Origin: an uncultured Agathobacter sp.
GTDB lineage: Bacteria; Bacillota; Clostridia; Lachnospirales; Lachnospiraceae
Direction: 5' to 3'
DNA: 64,000 nt
Assembly: GCA_934316545.1 (NCBI GenBank)
Contig: CAKRDT010000001.1
Location: forward strand, 79,117-143,116
Every line of letters starts with the position of its first letter. Position 1 is the first letter of the stretch. Under the pieces are notes generated by a model. It searched no databases and was not told the DNA's origin. It saw only the letters and a program-made list of their open reading frames with translations. Shown piece after piece: positions 48,801-58,243 of the stretch. A program made the position numbers and the translations under genes.

Positions 48801-50377
48801 GCCTCAACCGTAAAAAGCCCCGCCGTATCGGTCGCTGCGGAAAGTGTACTGACATCCACATCCGACTGCGGATGGTAGACGATTTTCTCACCTGCCACAT
48901 ACACATTCTGTGCCAGAAGCGAACTGTCATTTAAAAAGCTGAGCGCATTTGCCATATAGACCGGAAACTCCGCCTGCAGCGGAAAATCCGACTCACGGAT
49001 ATCAAAGCCCACAACCACGACACGCACGCCGTCATGCTCGCCGTAATAACCGGCACATTTCTTGCCTGCCCACAGGAAACCGGTCGCCCATTCCGGCACA
49101 TCATACGTGTAGGTCTCGTTGACGCCGACCGAAAAATCCTTGATTCCGGATGTAATCTCTGTATCCGACACCGTTAATGCGATATGTTCTTCCTTGCCTG
49201 TCGCATCCGACGGATCCGCAAATACCATCCTGCTTAACGCATCCTTCTGCTGTCCGGCAGTTCCTGCATCATAGATGCGCACCCTTGTATCATCCTCTTC
49301 GAGTGTGTTCTCACGTTCCGCACGCACCAGACTCTCGCCGCTGATCGCCTCATAGGCTTTCTCGATGTACGTATTGCCTTTTCCGATCAATACGGCATCA
49401 TACTGTGCCGCCTGATCCTCGATCGCATAGGTGACATTGTCCTGCGCAAGCGAATCCTTCGCCTCACTTCCCGTGAAACGAATCGCAGAGATCTCACTTT
49501 TAAGAGGCTTTCCGCCCCACTTGATATCCTCAAACAGAACCGTATAACTTTCCTTCGCCGGAACCATCACACTTCGCACGCTAAGAGGGGTATCCTCCTC
49601 ATACAGTGTGATTTCAAGCGACGCTTCTTTGTCACTGTAATTTGTCAGTCCCGCAGCAGCCTGATAGCCGTTCTCATCCTTCGCACAGGAGAGAAAATCA
49701 TTCGACACGTTCTCTGCTGCCTCCCCCATCACGCAGATATCCGCATGAAACCTCTGCACCAGAGGATCCGCATCCGCCGCACCGATACCATCCGTATAGA
49801 CCAGAACGGATGTCTTCTTTCCATCCTCCTGCTGCGCAGCGAGAGAATCCACCGTATCCTCCGCATCGGAAAGCGAGCCGTCCGCATCGCTGCAGGTCAC
49901 TCCGTCGAGTGCCTGCGTAAGCTGCCGGCTGTCCGTCGCGCCTACCGCGAGCAGCTCCGTTTTATTCTCATGTGTCGTCACAATGGAAAACGTACTTCCC
50001 TGGGAATCGGCAATCTGCTGCTTCATCGCATCCACCGCGCGTTCCAGTCTGGACTTACCGCCCGCATCCACGTTCTGCATGCTGCCGCTCGTATCAAGAA
50101 CCATGATCACATTGGCATTCGAATTTCCCTTACGGTTCATGTATGGTGTCATTAACGCGAGCACCAGAAGCAATACGGCAACGATCTGTAAATACATCAG
50201 AATATTGTGCAAAAATTTCTCTAAAAATGTCTTCGACTGCCGGTTGACAAACAGCTTATTCCACAACAGGTTCGAAGAAATCTTCGTGTCCTTTCCCTTT
50301 GGAACAAGCAGATAAAAAATGATGATGATCGGTACCGCAAGCAGGAACGCAAGCGGCCATAAACTCTCAAATGTCAT
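45860..50377 (-). CDS. Giant membrane protein with three VWA domains (BatA-like fused to GATase-VWA)
   Basis: 1505 residues. Residues 1-80 match the BatA N-terminal two-helix region; VWA-1 has the MIDAS motif DTSGS at 95-99. A helix pair near 575-615 is followed by VWA-2 (about 620-790) with a degenerate DASTS motif, a glutamine-amidotransferase-like region (about 845-955), VWA-3 with intact DHSGS near 970, and a final helix near 1375-1395 with a Lys-rich cytoplasmic tail. It therefore joins two proteins that are separate in most bacteria. Starts 11 bases inside the DUF58 gene. Likely surface adhesion or chaperone function with MoxR; not proven. Confidence 0.85.
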   Translation of the reverse strand: MTFESLWPLAFLLAVPIIIIFYLLVPKGKDTKISSNLLWNKLFVNRQSKTFLEKFLHNILMYLQIVAVLLLVLALMTPYMNRKGNSNANVIMVLDTSGSMQNVDAGGKSRLERAVDAMKQQIADSQGSTFSIVTTHENKTELLAVGATDSRQLTQALDGVTCSDADGSLSDAEDTVDSLAAQQEDGKKTSVLVYTDGIGAADADPLVQRFHADICVMGEAAENVSNDFLSCAKDENGYQAAAGLTNYSDKEASLEITLYEEDTPLSVRSVMVPAKESYTVLFEDIKWGGKPLKSEISAIRFTGSEAKDSLAQDNVTYAIEDQAAQYDAVLIGKGNTYIEKAYEAISGESLVRAERENTLEEDDTRVRIYDAGTAGQQKDALSRMVFADPSDATGKEEHIALTVSDTEITSGIKDFSVGVNETYTYDVPEWATGFLWAGKKCAGYYGEHDGVRVVVVGFDIRESDFPLQAEFPVYMANALSFLNDSSLLAQNVYVAGEKIVYHPQSDVDVSTLSAATDTAGLFTVEAGDKKEAYVVRFATGTQSDASVTAASSGDGVTTQGGMTKKSLRSLVILLVVLLLILEWIVYVKQMRYRGRFYLGVRLAGLVLLVLAAIGISIPKRADLNTTIFLVDASTSNETNLSDMDSYIADAIQKMPKGNQYGIVTFGKKPMVEQFVTREKNYSGILSTPDKTATNVEEAVSRGLSMIPEGSAGRIVILTDGRQTRGNIDSTASAVVSRGAELLSVVYDTAQGKDAYIDNVEMPSYLYAGDAYSMTVSVMSNYETDADLEIWMSDKKKSVTPVHLNKGSNSFVLKQKVSGENIESFTVKVNAKGDTCEENNAYNAYSVIDAMPKILVVCGVTEDSTNFAALLDSAGCNYTIVPAGGAPTTLEGLLKYKSVILENVHYDDLPEAFVGNLDTYVKDYGCGLVATGGKESFGLGLYRDTELETILPVDMMPRSTNEVPSLAMVMVIDHSGSMSGEEDVDSGATNLDLAITAANHAVDELTENDYVGVVTFDDRYNWQLPITKVEDKDAIHKAIESVSDGGGTTIKPALNAALTEIVKCDADIKHVVLLTDGQGEDRNFAGIIKDYADKGVTLSTVAVGTDSDQSLLRTIAQGCGGRYYYCDNGTDMPKIFAQEVLLSGETYIQNGTFSLAVNSSNAITKNLFADGWPTIKGYISATPKNAANVLLASDKDDPILSVMQYGLGHTVAWNTDVTNAWTSGFANEQDYVQLWKRIIDYSAGNASLGEDSLEVETSGEVTTIRYKAQDYKERTGVEAVYTDPEGQTHTVKLSARAPGEYEAKLDTDIPGIYNLSVRRSDDGELKNAITTAAVAQYSDEYKFAADNESFLSFMNRYGRVITPKDSFWKKLKTTSRAAYDLTKLFLILAIVWFLLDVAMRRFAFVPQDSRLYRLVKSRRMAHKNKAAMMAEKRKYMPGAEGISGAQHADAAGKADVPQAQGVKATENVAEQARKTSNKKTSKRKKKQEEVTLDTSALLKKKDLRDH

Positions 50378-51245
50378 ATAATACCCTCAAATCTTTATAG
50401 ATCAGCTTCTTGTGATCCCGCGCCGTGTCACACAGCACATACGCGCCGCCACCAGATGCACATCCTTTCTTCAGGCGTCCGGTCAGAGCAGAAAGCGCCT
50501 CTTCATAGGCTTCGATCGCCTGTGCGTCCATTGTGACACGAAGCTTATCCTCCGTCTCCATATCAATAAGATTTCTTGTTCCTTCCATATCGATATGAAG
50601 CTCCTCGCCGCAGAGTGTCTGCAGCATGACCGGACGCTGCTTGCGGTACCGGAGATACTGCAACATCTTCTCGTACGAACGATCCTCTTCTTCCAAAAGA
50701 GGCTCCTGCAGGAAGTCACTGATCACGACCGTAACCCCCGCTCCGGTCAGCGGAATCTTTCGCACGGATGAAAGCAGTTCACTCTCCCCGCCAAACGTCC
50801 GGTTTTCCAGCCAGTGGATTACGCGAGGGAAACTTTTCTTTCCGCCTCCGACCGACAGCGGCCGCATAAGCTCCGCCGTATCGACCAGTACCACCCGGTC
50901 CATATTCGCCAAAGCGATATATGCCACCACAGCTGCCAGCATCGTGGCGAGTTCGGATTTTTTGTGTTCTCCATACTCCATCGAGGCGCTCGTATCGAGA
51001 AGGATCGTAACGTAGGCTTCCTTCTCCTCCATATACTCCCGGATATACATGCGGTTCAGTCTCGCATACACATTCCAGTCGAGACGTCTTAAATCATCGC
51101 CCGGCATGTACTCACGGAAATCCGAAAACTCTGCCGAGACACCTTTTTGTACCGACTTGCGGTTTCCGGACATATTCCTATTGCTTTTATGCGTCATCGC
51201 AAGCGAAAGCTGCGACAGCGTATGATAAAACTCTGAATCAAACAT
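50367..51245 (-). CDS. DUF58 protein (MoxR partner)
   Basis: 292 residues. Contains the DUF58 signature EFSDFREYMPGDDLRRLDWNVYAR (first half given as EFSDFREYMPGDDLRR, residues about 39-54) and a VWA-like fold with LLDTSASME near residue 80. DUF58 proteins act with MoxR ATPases. Start set at the ATG after GGGGAGAGGAACA; a 22-residue extension lacks a site. Soluble. Confidence 0.9.
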   Translation of the reverse strand: MFDSEFYHTLSQLSLAMTHKSNRNMSGNRKSVQKGVSAEFSDFREYMPGDDLRRLDWNVYARLNRMYIREYMEEKEAYVTILLDTSASMEYGEHKKSELATMLAAVVAYIALANMDRVVLVDTAELMRPLSVGGGKKSFPRVIHWLENRTFGGESELLSSVRKIPLTGAGVTVVISDFLQEPLLEEEDRSYEKMLQYLRYRKQRPVMLQTLCGEELHIDMEGTRNLIDMETEDKLRVTMDAQAIEAYEEALSALTGRLKKGCASGGGAYVLCDTARDHKKLIYKDLRVLYDI

Positions 51246-51332
51246 TGTTCCTCTCCCCAAACGCACGCATCTGCATCTTTTTCCAAACAGCTGCTGCGCC
51301 AGCTTTGTCAATCAAAAATCTTTGAATCAGCC

Positions 51333-52262
51333 TTACAATAGCTTCTCGATAATCGCATCCTCGGTAATTTCCTCCGAGATGGCATCGAAGCTTAATAAAA
51401 TACGGTGGCGCAGTACCGGATAGGCCACGCTTTTGACATCCTCAAAAGCAACGTTAAAACGTCCTTCCATAAACGCACGCGCACGCGCCGTACGGATGAT
51501 TGCCTGTGCCGCACGTGGGCTTGCGCCCTCTCTGATATATGGATTCTCCTTATGTGTTGCCATCACAAGATCCAGAATATAATCCATGACCGCATCCGCG
51601 ATCGGAATCTGTGCGACGAGACTTCTTGCAGCAAGAAGTTCTTCCCCGCTCATGATCGAAGTGATGACAGGCTTGTCTGTGCCCTCCGTCAGATTGACGA
51701 TTCCGCGCAGTTCCTCCTTATCCGGAAACGGCACTAAGATCTTAAATAAAAATCGGTCCAGCTGTGCCTCCGGAAGCGGATAGGTTCCCTCCTGCTCGAT
51801 CGGGTTTTGTGTTGCGAGCACCAAAAACGGTTCGTCCAATTTATGGCTCTCGGTTCCGACCGTTACGGTGTGCTCCTGCATCGCCTCAAGCAAGGCAGAC
51901 TGTGTCTTTGGTGTCGCACGGTTGATCTCATCGGCAAGTACCAGATTGGCAAAGATCGGTCCCTTCTCGAACCGGAAGCTGCTCCTTCCTTCTTCCTTTA
52001 CCATAATGTTGGTTCCGGTGACATCACTCGGCATCAGATCCGGTGTAAACTGGATACGCTTAAAAGACAGTGCCAGCACCTTACTGATCGTGCGCACGAG
52101 CATCGTCTTTCCAAGTCCCGGCATACCCTCCAGCAGCACATTTCCGCCCGCGAGCATCGCAAGCATAACCTGTCGGATGACTTCTTTTTGTCCGATGATG
52201 CCTTTGCCGATTTCCTGCTCACACTGTATGATTTTTTCCTGATAGCTTTCAAATTCTGTCAT
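51333..52262 (-). CDS. MoxR-family AAA+ ATPase
   Basis: 309 residues. Walker A GMPGLGKTM near residue 37, Walker B LADEINR, sensor ATQNPIEQEGTYPLPEAQ and the arginine-finger helix FDRF region. Chaperone that assembles or loads metal into VWA proteins. Start follows AAAGGAGAAACT. Sits 10 bp after the helical membrane protein gene. Confidence 0.95.
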   Translation of the reverse strand: MTEFESYQEKIIQCEQEIGKGIIGQKEVIRQVMLAMLAGGNVLLEGMPGLGKTMLVRTISKVLALSFKRIQFTPDLMPSDVTGTNIMVKEEGRSSFRFEKGPIFANLVLADEINRATPKTQSALLEAMQEHTVTVGTESHKLDEPFLVLATQNPIEQEGTYPLPEAQLDRFLFKILVPFPDKEELRGIVNLTEGTDKPVITSIMSGEELLAARSLVAQIPIADAVMDYILDLVMATHKENPYIREGASPRAAQAIIRTARARAFMEGRFNVAFEDVKSVAYPVLRHRILLSFDAISEEITEDAIIEKLL

Positions 52263-52272
52263 AGTTTCTCCT

Positions 52273-53643
52273 TTATTCACTCAGATTCTTAAAATAATCC
52301 TTGATCACATCTTCCATTCCGCTCGGATAACGTCCGGACGAGATTCCCTCATAGGCATCCTTCGTATAATCACCGATGACAGAGTCGAGGCTTACATGAT
52401 CCCCTTCCCACACAAGTCCGTTCTGTGCGCGGTAGGAATCCCCGTTCTCCTCGCCGGTCTTGTTTCCGGTCAGATTTTCATCGTTTCCGACCGCATTCGG
52501 CACACTGACATAATCGTGTGTTCCACCGCCCTGTCCGGTTCCCCGTCCACTGCCATTGCCGGATCCATTTCCGTTTCCATTTCCATGTCCGGATCCATTT
52601 CCGTTTGAACCATCTCCGTTTGAACCGTCTCCGCTTCCGTTGCCCGAACCGTTTCCATTGTTATCTCCATCCGAGCCGTTGCCCTCTCCGTTAGCGTTAT
52701 TTCCATTCGATCCGTTTCCGTTGCTTCCGTTATTTCCGTCGCCGGAACTGCCGTTGCCTGCACCGGGCGTTCCGTTACTTCCACCGTTTGATGCACTCTG
52801 TGTGCCATTGCTTCCGGACGACTTCCCAGCTGCGTCCGCGGCCGCCTTGGCCAGTGCCTGAGCGATTGCCGCCTGCTGCTCCTTGCTCATCTGACTCGCA
52901 AGATTTGCCAGACTCTGGCTTGTCTGCTCCAGCTTAAATCCAAGCTTGTTCTTCGCCGCATCCAGTGCTTCCCTGCTGTCCGCGCGCGCCAATTCCTGCA
53001 TCGAACGGTTTAAAGCCTCCTGTAACTCGGAAAGCTTCGCCTTCTGCTCATCCGTAAGCGTACTTGTATCCATCTGCTCCAAGGCATCCGTAAGCTCGGA
53101 TAGCTCCTTCTGCTTCTCCTTCGCCTCCTGATGGATTGCATGTCTCTGGCTTGCGGTCTCTCGCGCCTGTGACGGAATGAAAGCCAGACCGCATGCAAGC
53201 ACAAGTGATAACGCCGCCGCGGTCAGATGCCTTTTGTCCGGAAGCAAACGGATACGGATCTCCTTTTTTTCGACCTTACCCCGCAGCTTCTCTGCCGCAT
53301 CGCGCCTCTGCATACAGGCAAACGTACTCTCATCTTCCATCTGCTCATACGCAGTCTGCACACGCTCCTGTAATCCGAAGGTATCGATCCGTCTCGCAGC
53401 CTCATGCATACCGACTCTCTTTACGATGGAATACACCAGTCCCGCAAGAAAAGCGACGAGTAACGCGATACCCGCGCACAGATGCACATAGTAAAACGGA
53501 ATCCATATTGATGCCGCCTCAAGCACGATTGCAGCAACACCTGCACACGCCAGAACGCAGGTGCAGGTATCGAGTGTCTTTGCCATATTTAGTTTTCGTC
53601 TGCTCCGCCTGATCTCCTGCAGAAGATAATTTCGTTCATCCAT
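52273..53643 (-). CDS. Membrane protein with Gly/Ser/Asn repeat linker (DUF4175-like)
   Basis: 456 residues. Two helices (about 25-70) and a third near 142-160, then a helical coiled region (about 165-270, KELSELTDALEQMDTS). Residues about 275-385 are a low-complexity spacer built from G, S, N and D (GSNGNGSNGNN pattern, encoded by repeated TCCGTT/CCATTG motifs). The last 70 residues are ordered and end YPSGMEDVIKDYFKNLSE, as in DUF4175-type proteins of MoxR operons. Overlaps the permease gene by 8 bases. Confidence 0.75.
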   Translation of the reverse strand: MDERNYLLQEIRRSRRKLNMAKTLDTCTCVLACAGVAAIVLEAASIWIPFYYVHLCAGIALLVAFLAGLVYSIVKRVGMHEAARRIDTFGLQERVQTAYEQMEDESTFACMQRRDAAEKLRGKVEKKEIRIRLLPDKRHLTAAALSLVLACGLAFIPSQARETASQRHAIHQEAKEKQKELSELTDALEQMDTSTLTDEQKAKLSELQEALNRSMQELARADSREALDAAKNKLGFKLEQTSQSLANLASQMSKEQQAAIAQALAKAAADAAGKSSGSNGTQSASNGGSNGTPGAGNGSSGDGNNGSNGNGSNGNNANGEGNGSDGDNNGNGSGNGSGDGSNGDGSNGNGSGHGNGNGNGSGNGSGRGTGQGGGTHDYVSVPNAVGNDENLTGNKTGEENGDSYRAQNGLVWEGDHVSLDSVIGDYTKDAYEGISSGRYPSGMEDVIKDYFKNLSE

Positions 53644-54550
53644 TCGATTGCTCCGTTATTTGTGTCATCTGCTTTCCGGCAAGCTTCTTTGCTTTACGCT
53701 TTGATACCGGAGAGATCCGCTTCTTTGCGATCAGCAAAAACAGGAAAGAAACCGCAAGGAAAGCGATCGTTGAGAGGATCATCCACACCGATCCGGATGC
53801 GAGCCAGTTCAAAAGCGGTGACTTCGTCTGTCCGATGATATCCGCGATCCAGGATGCATCCGTCATGCTTTTTGCTACAAACTCCGTGATATAGACCACC
53901 GGATTCAACAAAAAGAATCCGATCATGTCTTTCTCGCTTTTTGCATAATCCGTCAGAATACAAATCAGATAGGCCGGAAGCGCCGTCACAACAAAGAATA
54001 TGATATAGATTCCATAGGACACAATGACCGCTGTAATGCTTTTGCGGCAGAATGAAGAACACATGATGCCGATGCTCGCTGCAAAAAGCGATACCAATAG
54101 TGCCACCGCGATAAACCAGAACAGATAACTCCATGACAGTCCTCCCACAACGAAGGTAAGCGCCATGACCGGAATACTTGCCACGACAAAAATCATCGCC
54201 TGTGCGACCGCCGTCATGACTTTGCCCATAATCATGGACCACGGAGTCATACTGGTTGTCATCATAATATCGAAGGTCTGACGTTCCTTCTCCCCGGAGA
54301 TGGCAGACGACGTATGGATCGGAATGACTGCTCCGAGTATCACCCACTGCGCGATTGCAAGCACCGGGTACAGCCACACCATCTGGCTATAGACATTGCC
54401 GTCCGTAAACCGGTTCTGACTCGTGATATATAGCAGTGCGACAAAGAATACCAGCGCCATAATAAGTTCATACACAAACACTTCCACACACATCTTAAAG
54501 CTTCTCGCCTGTACTTTGACGTCCTTCTTAATGATTGGATTCAGCCGCAT
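53636..54550 (-). CDS. ABC transporter permease
   Basis: 304 residues, six helices, ABC-2 type permease (SGEKERQTFDIMMTTSMTPW is the family signature before helix 3). Start set at the ATG after AGGAGGTGCGGAAC; a GTG three codons earlier is possible. Pairs with the ATPase encoded directly upstream, 23-base overlap. Confidence 0.92.
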   Translation of the reverse strand: MRLNPIIKKDVKVQARSFKMCVEVFVYELIMALVFFVALLYITSQNRFTDGNVYSQMVWLYPVLAIAQWVILGAVIPIHTSSAISGEKERQTFDIMMTTSMTPWSMIMGKVMTAVAQAMIFVVASIPVMALTFVVGGLSWSYLFWFIAVALLVSLFAASIGIMCSSFCRKSITAVIVSYGIYIIFFVVTALPAYLICILTDYAKSEKDMIGFFLLNPVVYITEFVAKSMTDASWIADIIGQTKSPLLNWLASGSVWMILSTIAFLAVSFLFLLIAKKRISPVSKRKAKKLAGKQMTQITEQSNG

Positions 54551-55472
54551 GTTCCGCACCTCCTGTCAACTCCATAAATAAGGATTCCAAATTGCCTTCC
54601 TGCTTGTGGAACCCCGTCACAAGCACCTGTTGTGCGATCATCTGACCGATCATCTGCGCCACTTCCTGCTCCGTTGTCTTGCAGGTCAGCTTTAACTCTT
54701 TCTCGCCGATCGAATCCACTGTAATTCCGACATGTTCCTTGGCGATACGCACCGCAGCCTCCATACCTTCGGCCACATTTACGATCAGCTGGTCATGCCC
54801 GAACACACTCTCCATGACATCCTCGATTTTGCCGGCAGCCACCAGCTGTCCCTTGTTCATGATTCCGATACTGCTGCACATCTCGGAGAGCTCCGAAAGA
54901 ATATGGGAACTGATCACGATCGTCTTACCCATGCTTTTGAGATTGAGGAGAAGCTCCTTCATCTCGACTCTCGCACGCGGATCCAGTCCGGAATTCGGTT
55001 CATCGAGAACGAGAAGTCCCGGGTTGTGGATAAGAGCACGCGCCACACACAGACGCTGCTTCATGCCGCGGGATAAGGTATCGACATACACTTCCTTTTT
55101 ATCCGACAGATTGACCAGTTCCAGCAGATCGTCCGAGATCCGCGCGATCTCACGCGAGGTCATGCGGTACATCGATCCGTAGAAATCCATATATTCCTTT
55201 ACTTTTAAGTTATCATACACCCCGAAGAAATCCGGCACATAGCCGATCTGCCGCTTGATCTCCTTAGGGTTTGCCAGCGCATCCACACCGTTGATACAGA
55301 TGCTTCCGGCGGTCGGCGGCATCAGTCCGCACACCATGCGGATCGTCGTCGTCTTGCCGGCACCGTTCGGACCGGCAAATCCGAATAAATCTCCCTGCGG
55401 CACATGCAGATTCAAATCGTTTACCGCAAGAAATTTGCCGTAATTCTTGTATAAATGACTAATTTGAAGCAT
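54528..55472 (-). CDS. ABC transporter ATP-binding protein
   Basis: 314 residues. Walker A GPNGAGKTT near residue 38, signature LSRGMKQRL, Walker B LLVLDEPNSGLD, H-loop SSHILSE. DRA-type exporter subunit, resembling the gliding/GldA-like ATPases found with MoxR-VWA genes. Start after CAGGAGGGCAGCC; an in-frame 51-residue extension lies inside the upstream gene. Confidence 0.93.
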   Translation of the reverse strand: MLQISHLYKNYGKFLAVNDLNLHVPQGDLFGFAGPNGAGKTTTIRMVCGLMPPTAGSICINGVDALANPKEIKRQIGYVPDFFGVYDNLKVKEYMDFYGSMYRMTSREIARISDDLLELVNLSDKKEVYVDTLSRGMKQRLCVARALIHNPGLLVLDEPNSGLDPRARVEMKELLLNLKSMGKTIVISSHILSELSEMCSSIGIMNKGQLVAAGKIEDVMESVFGHDQLIVNVAEGMEAAVRIAKEHVGITVDSIGEKELKLTCKTTEQEVAQMIGQMIAQQVLVTGFHKQEGNLESLFMELTGGAEHAAESNH

Positions 55473-57498
55473 GGCTGCCCTCCTGTTCCGCAATCGCATA
55501 GAAACAACTGTATGCGCGCTCGCTTTGTTCCGATGTGGCTTTGTGCATGCCCTGTTTGGTGATGCCGGTTGCCACAACATAATCTGCCTGATCCGCCGTA
55601 TACTGTCTCGCATCCGACATACCAAGCATCAGTGCGGACATCACATCCTTGTCCGCAACCGTTGTCTTTGCTCCGTAATTGTAATAATCGACCAGCTTGT
55701 CAAAAGCATCATCCAGATAAGCATCCGCCTGACTATAAACATACTTTTTATTCTTGATTGCATCTGCGATGTCCACCGTCTCACCGGCTTTCACATCCGT
55801 CAGAATCAGTGTATAATCCGAGCTCTGTAAAGCCAGATAAGGGAAATCCTGATCGGTGTTGTTTGTCACACTTCCGCTCTGTGCGTTGCTGTCAAGTACC
55901 ACCTGATCCGTGTCGATCGATCCGATCGAAATTCCGCTTCCGAACGCCTTCATATATTCACTCTCAAAGTTCGTTGCCGGATTGGCGCCGATACGGATCT
56001 CGTCACCGTCATACACAATATGGTTTATATACTCAGGTACCTTGCGGCTGGCTGTAACATATGTTGAGAATGCGCTTCCCGCATACATATAATTGTCCTT
56101 TAATGTGGTTGTCCACTCTTTCGTACCGGAACGATACCCGAGCAGATATGTGTTCACATCCGGATCCGCCTCGCCGTCTGCCCGCTGCACCGATACGGAA
56201 TACATCTTCGTCCCTCTTACCTGCATGCCGTTGCCGCACAGATAGACCAGTCCGACAAAGACCACGCCGAGGATCGGGATTCCCACCCAGTACCACTCGC
56301 TTCGTTTTGCCCTGCGCAGGATCAGGTAAAGGACCGGTCCTACCAGGATCGCATAAAGAAAGATCAAAACCTTAAGCGACGTAAAATTCACATCCGTAAA
56401 CTGACGGTCGATCGCGCTCAGCGCGCGGCTTTCCATATAAGCCCAATTGTCCTGATCCGTATAGCTGGACGATTTCAAAGAATTATACTGCACCTCATCA
56501 TAAAGCGAGTAAACGATATTCTCGCTGCCACTTTGCACCTGCAGATCCGAAAGTGAGATGCCCAGCACCAGCGCACACCCCTGTCCGATCTGGATATTCC
56601 ATCCCGGATGCTCGGAGCTGAAATATCCGCTTGTGCCGCTGTAGGTGAACTCGGAATATGCCAGATCCTGCAGATTAACTCCATTGTTAACGTAAGTCGT
56701 ATAATCTCCCTGATGCTTGTTAATAATCTTTGATGCCTCGTTCGGCGTTCCTGCCTCCGTCGTGGAAACATAAGCCAGATCAAGAAATCCATTGGAAAAA
56801 GCAGAAATCATATCCGATCCCCTGCTTCCGGTTCCGATGATCAGCCATCCGCCCTGATTGACCCAGTCCTCGATTGCAGCGATCTGTTTCGAATCCAGAG
56901 CGCTCATATCATAATCATCGATGACAAGAAAATACAGACCGCTCAGGCTTTTTTTCAGATCGGCCGAGGAGAGCTCGATGAGATTGATGCTGCGTTCCTT
57001 GTTATTCGCATAATAAGTCTGTCCCGGCATCTGCAGATAAGACAGCTTATCAAAGCTGTCCGACAATACGCCGACCGTTGTCTTCCCCGCCTTGTCCCCA
57101 AGGATTCCGGTGAGTTTGATCAGTTGCAACGCCTCACCCTTGTCGTCAAGAAACGTGAGGAAGGCCAGCCCTTTGGATGACGAATAATCGTCGAGCGGAA
57201 CCGTTATCATATACTGCTTCTGTCCGTCCTGTGGCAAGGTCATCTTCGTATCAAACGCAGAGTATGCTTTTGCACCGCCGTCTACGTCGATCTGAAAACG
57301 GACTGTGCCGTCAAAATCTTCTCCTTTATTGGAAACGGTAATCTGAAATGTACCTGACGTGCTGTCCTGCTTGAGCAGGGTTGCCTCTCCTGTGAATTGC
57401 TGCGTCTCATCCGCATGCACACTTACCGGCTTTAAAAATAAACCGAATGTAAGCAGACAAATACATATGAGTGCCGCAGCGGTCAATCGTTTGGTCAT
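55459..57498 (-). CDS. Exported membrane protein of the ABC-MoxR operon
   Basis: 679 residues. Signal peptide (about 1-29, ending SVHADE), a large extracellular part with beta-rich repeats, a GATase-like VIDDYDMSALDSKQIAAIEDW segment (first part near residue 195), two helices near 375-410, and a C-terminal soluble part. Resembles the exported proteins of gliding/ABC-2 operons, but no single family was recognised. First gene of the seven-gene operon; stop overlaps the ATPase start by 14 bases. Confidence 0.75.
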   Translation of the reverse strand: MTKRLTAAALICICLLTFGLFLKPVSVHADETQQFTGEATLLKQDSTSGTFQITVSNKGEDFDGTVRFQIDVDGGAKAYSAFDTKMTLPQDGQKQYMITVPLDDYSSSKGLAFLTFLDDKGEALQLIKLTGILGDKAGKTTVGVLSDSFDKLSYLQMPGQTYYANNKERSINLIELSSADLKKSLSGLYFLVIDDYDMSALDSKQIAAIEDWVNQGGWLIIGTGSRGSDMISAFSNGFLDLAYVSTTEAGTPNEASKIINKHQGDYTTYVNNGVNLQDLAYSEFTYSGTSGYFSSEHPGWNIQIGQGCALVLGISLSDLQVQSGSENIVYSLYDEVQYNSLKSSSYTDQDNWAYMESRALSAIDRQFTDVNFTSLKVLIFLYAILVGPVLYLILRRAKRSEWYWVGIPILGVVFVGLVYLCGNGMQVRGTKMYSVSVQRADGEADPDVNTYLLGYRSGTKEWTTTLKDNYMYAGSAFSTYVTASRKVPEYINHIVYDGDEIRIGANPATNFESEYMKAFGSGISIGSIDTDQVVLDSNAQSGSVTNNTDQDFPYLALQSSDYTLILTDVKAGETVDIADAIKNKKYVYSQADAYLDDAFDKLVDYYNYGAKTTVADKDVMSALMLGMSDARQYTADQADYVVATGITKQGMHKATSEQSERAYSCFYAIAEQEGSHASN

Positions 57499-57659
57499 AA
57501 CTTCCTCCTTCTACAACTTGCATGTCTTGCTGGTTATTACTATAGCATAAGTGAAGGGAAAGGTCTTTTAAGAATTGCTATGATTTCTTTAAGATTCTAT
57601 GAATATCTTCACATCCCCGACTCAATTCCAATCGGATCCGCTTTAAGCCGTAAAAAAAC

Positions 57660-57687
57660 GGACCGCCTGCCTTGCGACATGCGATCC
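57660..57687 (-). terminator. Terminator of queT
   Basis: Minus strand stem GGATCGC/GCGGTCC with inner pairing, followed by GTTTTTTT (57658-57652). Confidence 0.85.
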
Positions 57688-57709
57688 AACAACCTTCATT
57701 TCTATATTT

Positions 57710-58231
57710 TTATTGGTTCAGGTTTTGTGCAAAAAGCACATTGCGATACTTACTCAGCACCTTAAGAAGCAGACCTCCAAGTATGCATACCGAAATGATC
57801 TCACCGATTCCGACGGTTACCACATTAAACGGGATTGACCAGTCGATTCCCTTATAGATCGTCTTAAATCCGTAACCATAACGAAGCACAAACGGTACGA
57901 TGACCATATTGGCGATCACCGGAGGTAAGGTACATGCAAACTTGTGCTTGCGCAAGAGATAGGTTCCTACCGCACCGATCAAAGTCGCAAGGCTTCCGAA
58001 GATGATGTCCCAGATAATGGCTCCGGTCATCAGATTAGCGATCAGGCATCCGATCCACAGGCCCGGAATGGCTGCCGGTGTAAAAAACGGAAGGATGCAA
58101 AGCGCCTCCGAGAAACGAATCTGGATACTGTACGATGAGAGGCCAAGTGCGTTGGCAAGCATCGTAAGCACCACATAGAGAGCTGCGATCATCGCTCCCT
58201 GAACAATAAATACAACACCTTTGTTTTTCAT
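57710..58231 (-). CDS. queT: QueT: ECF substrate-binding subunit for queuosine precursor
   Basis: 173 residues, five to six helices. Typical QueT segments: VQGAMIAALYVVLTML at the N-terminus, IQIRFSEALCILPFF, and PGLWIGCLIANL. Works with a shared EcfAA'T module encoded elsewhere. The preQ1 riboswitch directly upstream supports the substrate. Confidence 0.93.
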   Translation of the reverse strand: MKNKGVVFIVQGAMIAALYVVLTMLANALGLSSYSIQIRFSEALCILPFFTPAAIPGLWIGCLIANLMTGAIIWDIIFGSLATLIGAVGTYLLRKHKFACTLPPVIANMVIVPFVLRYGYGFKTIYKGIDWSIPFNVVTVGIGEIISVCILGGLLLKVLSKYRNVLFAQNLNQ

Positions 58232-58243
58232 ATTCTTTTGTCT

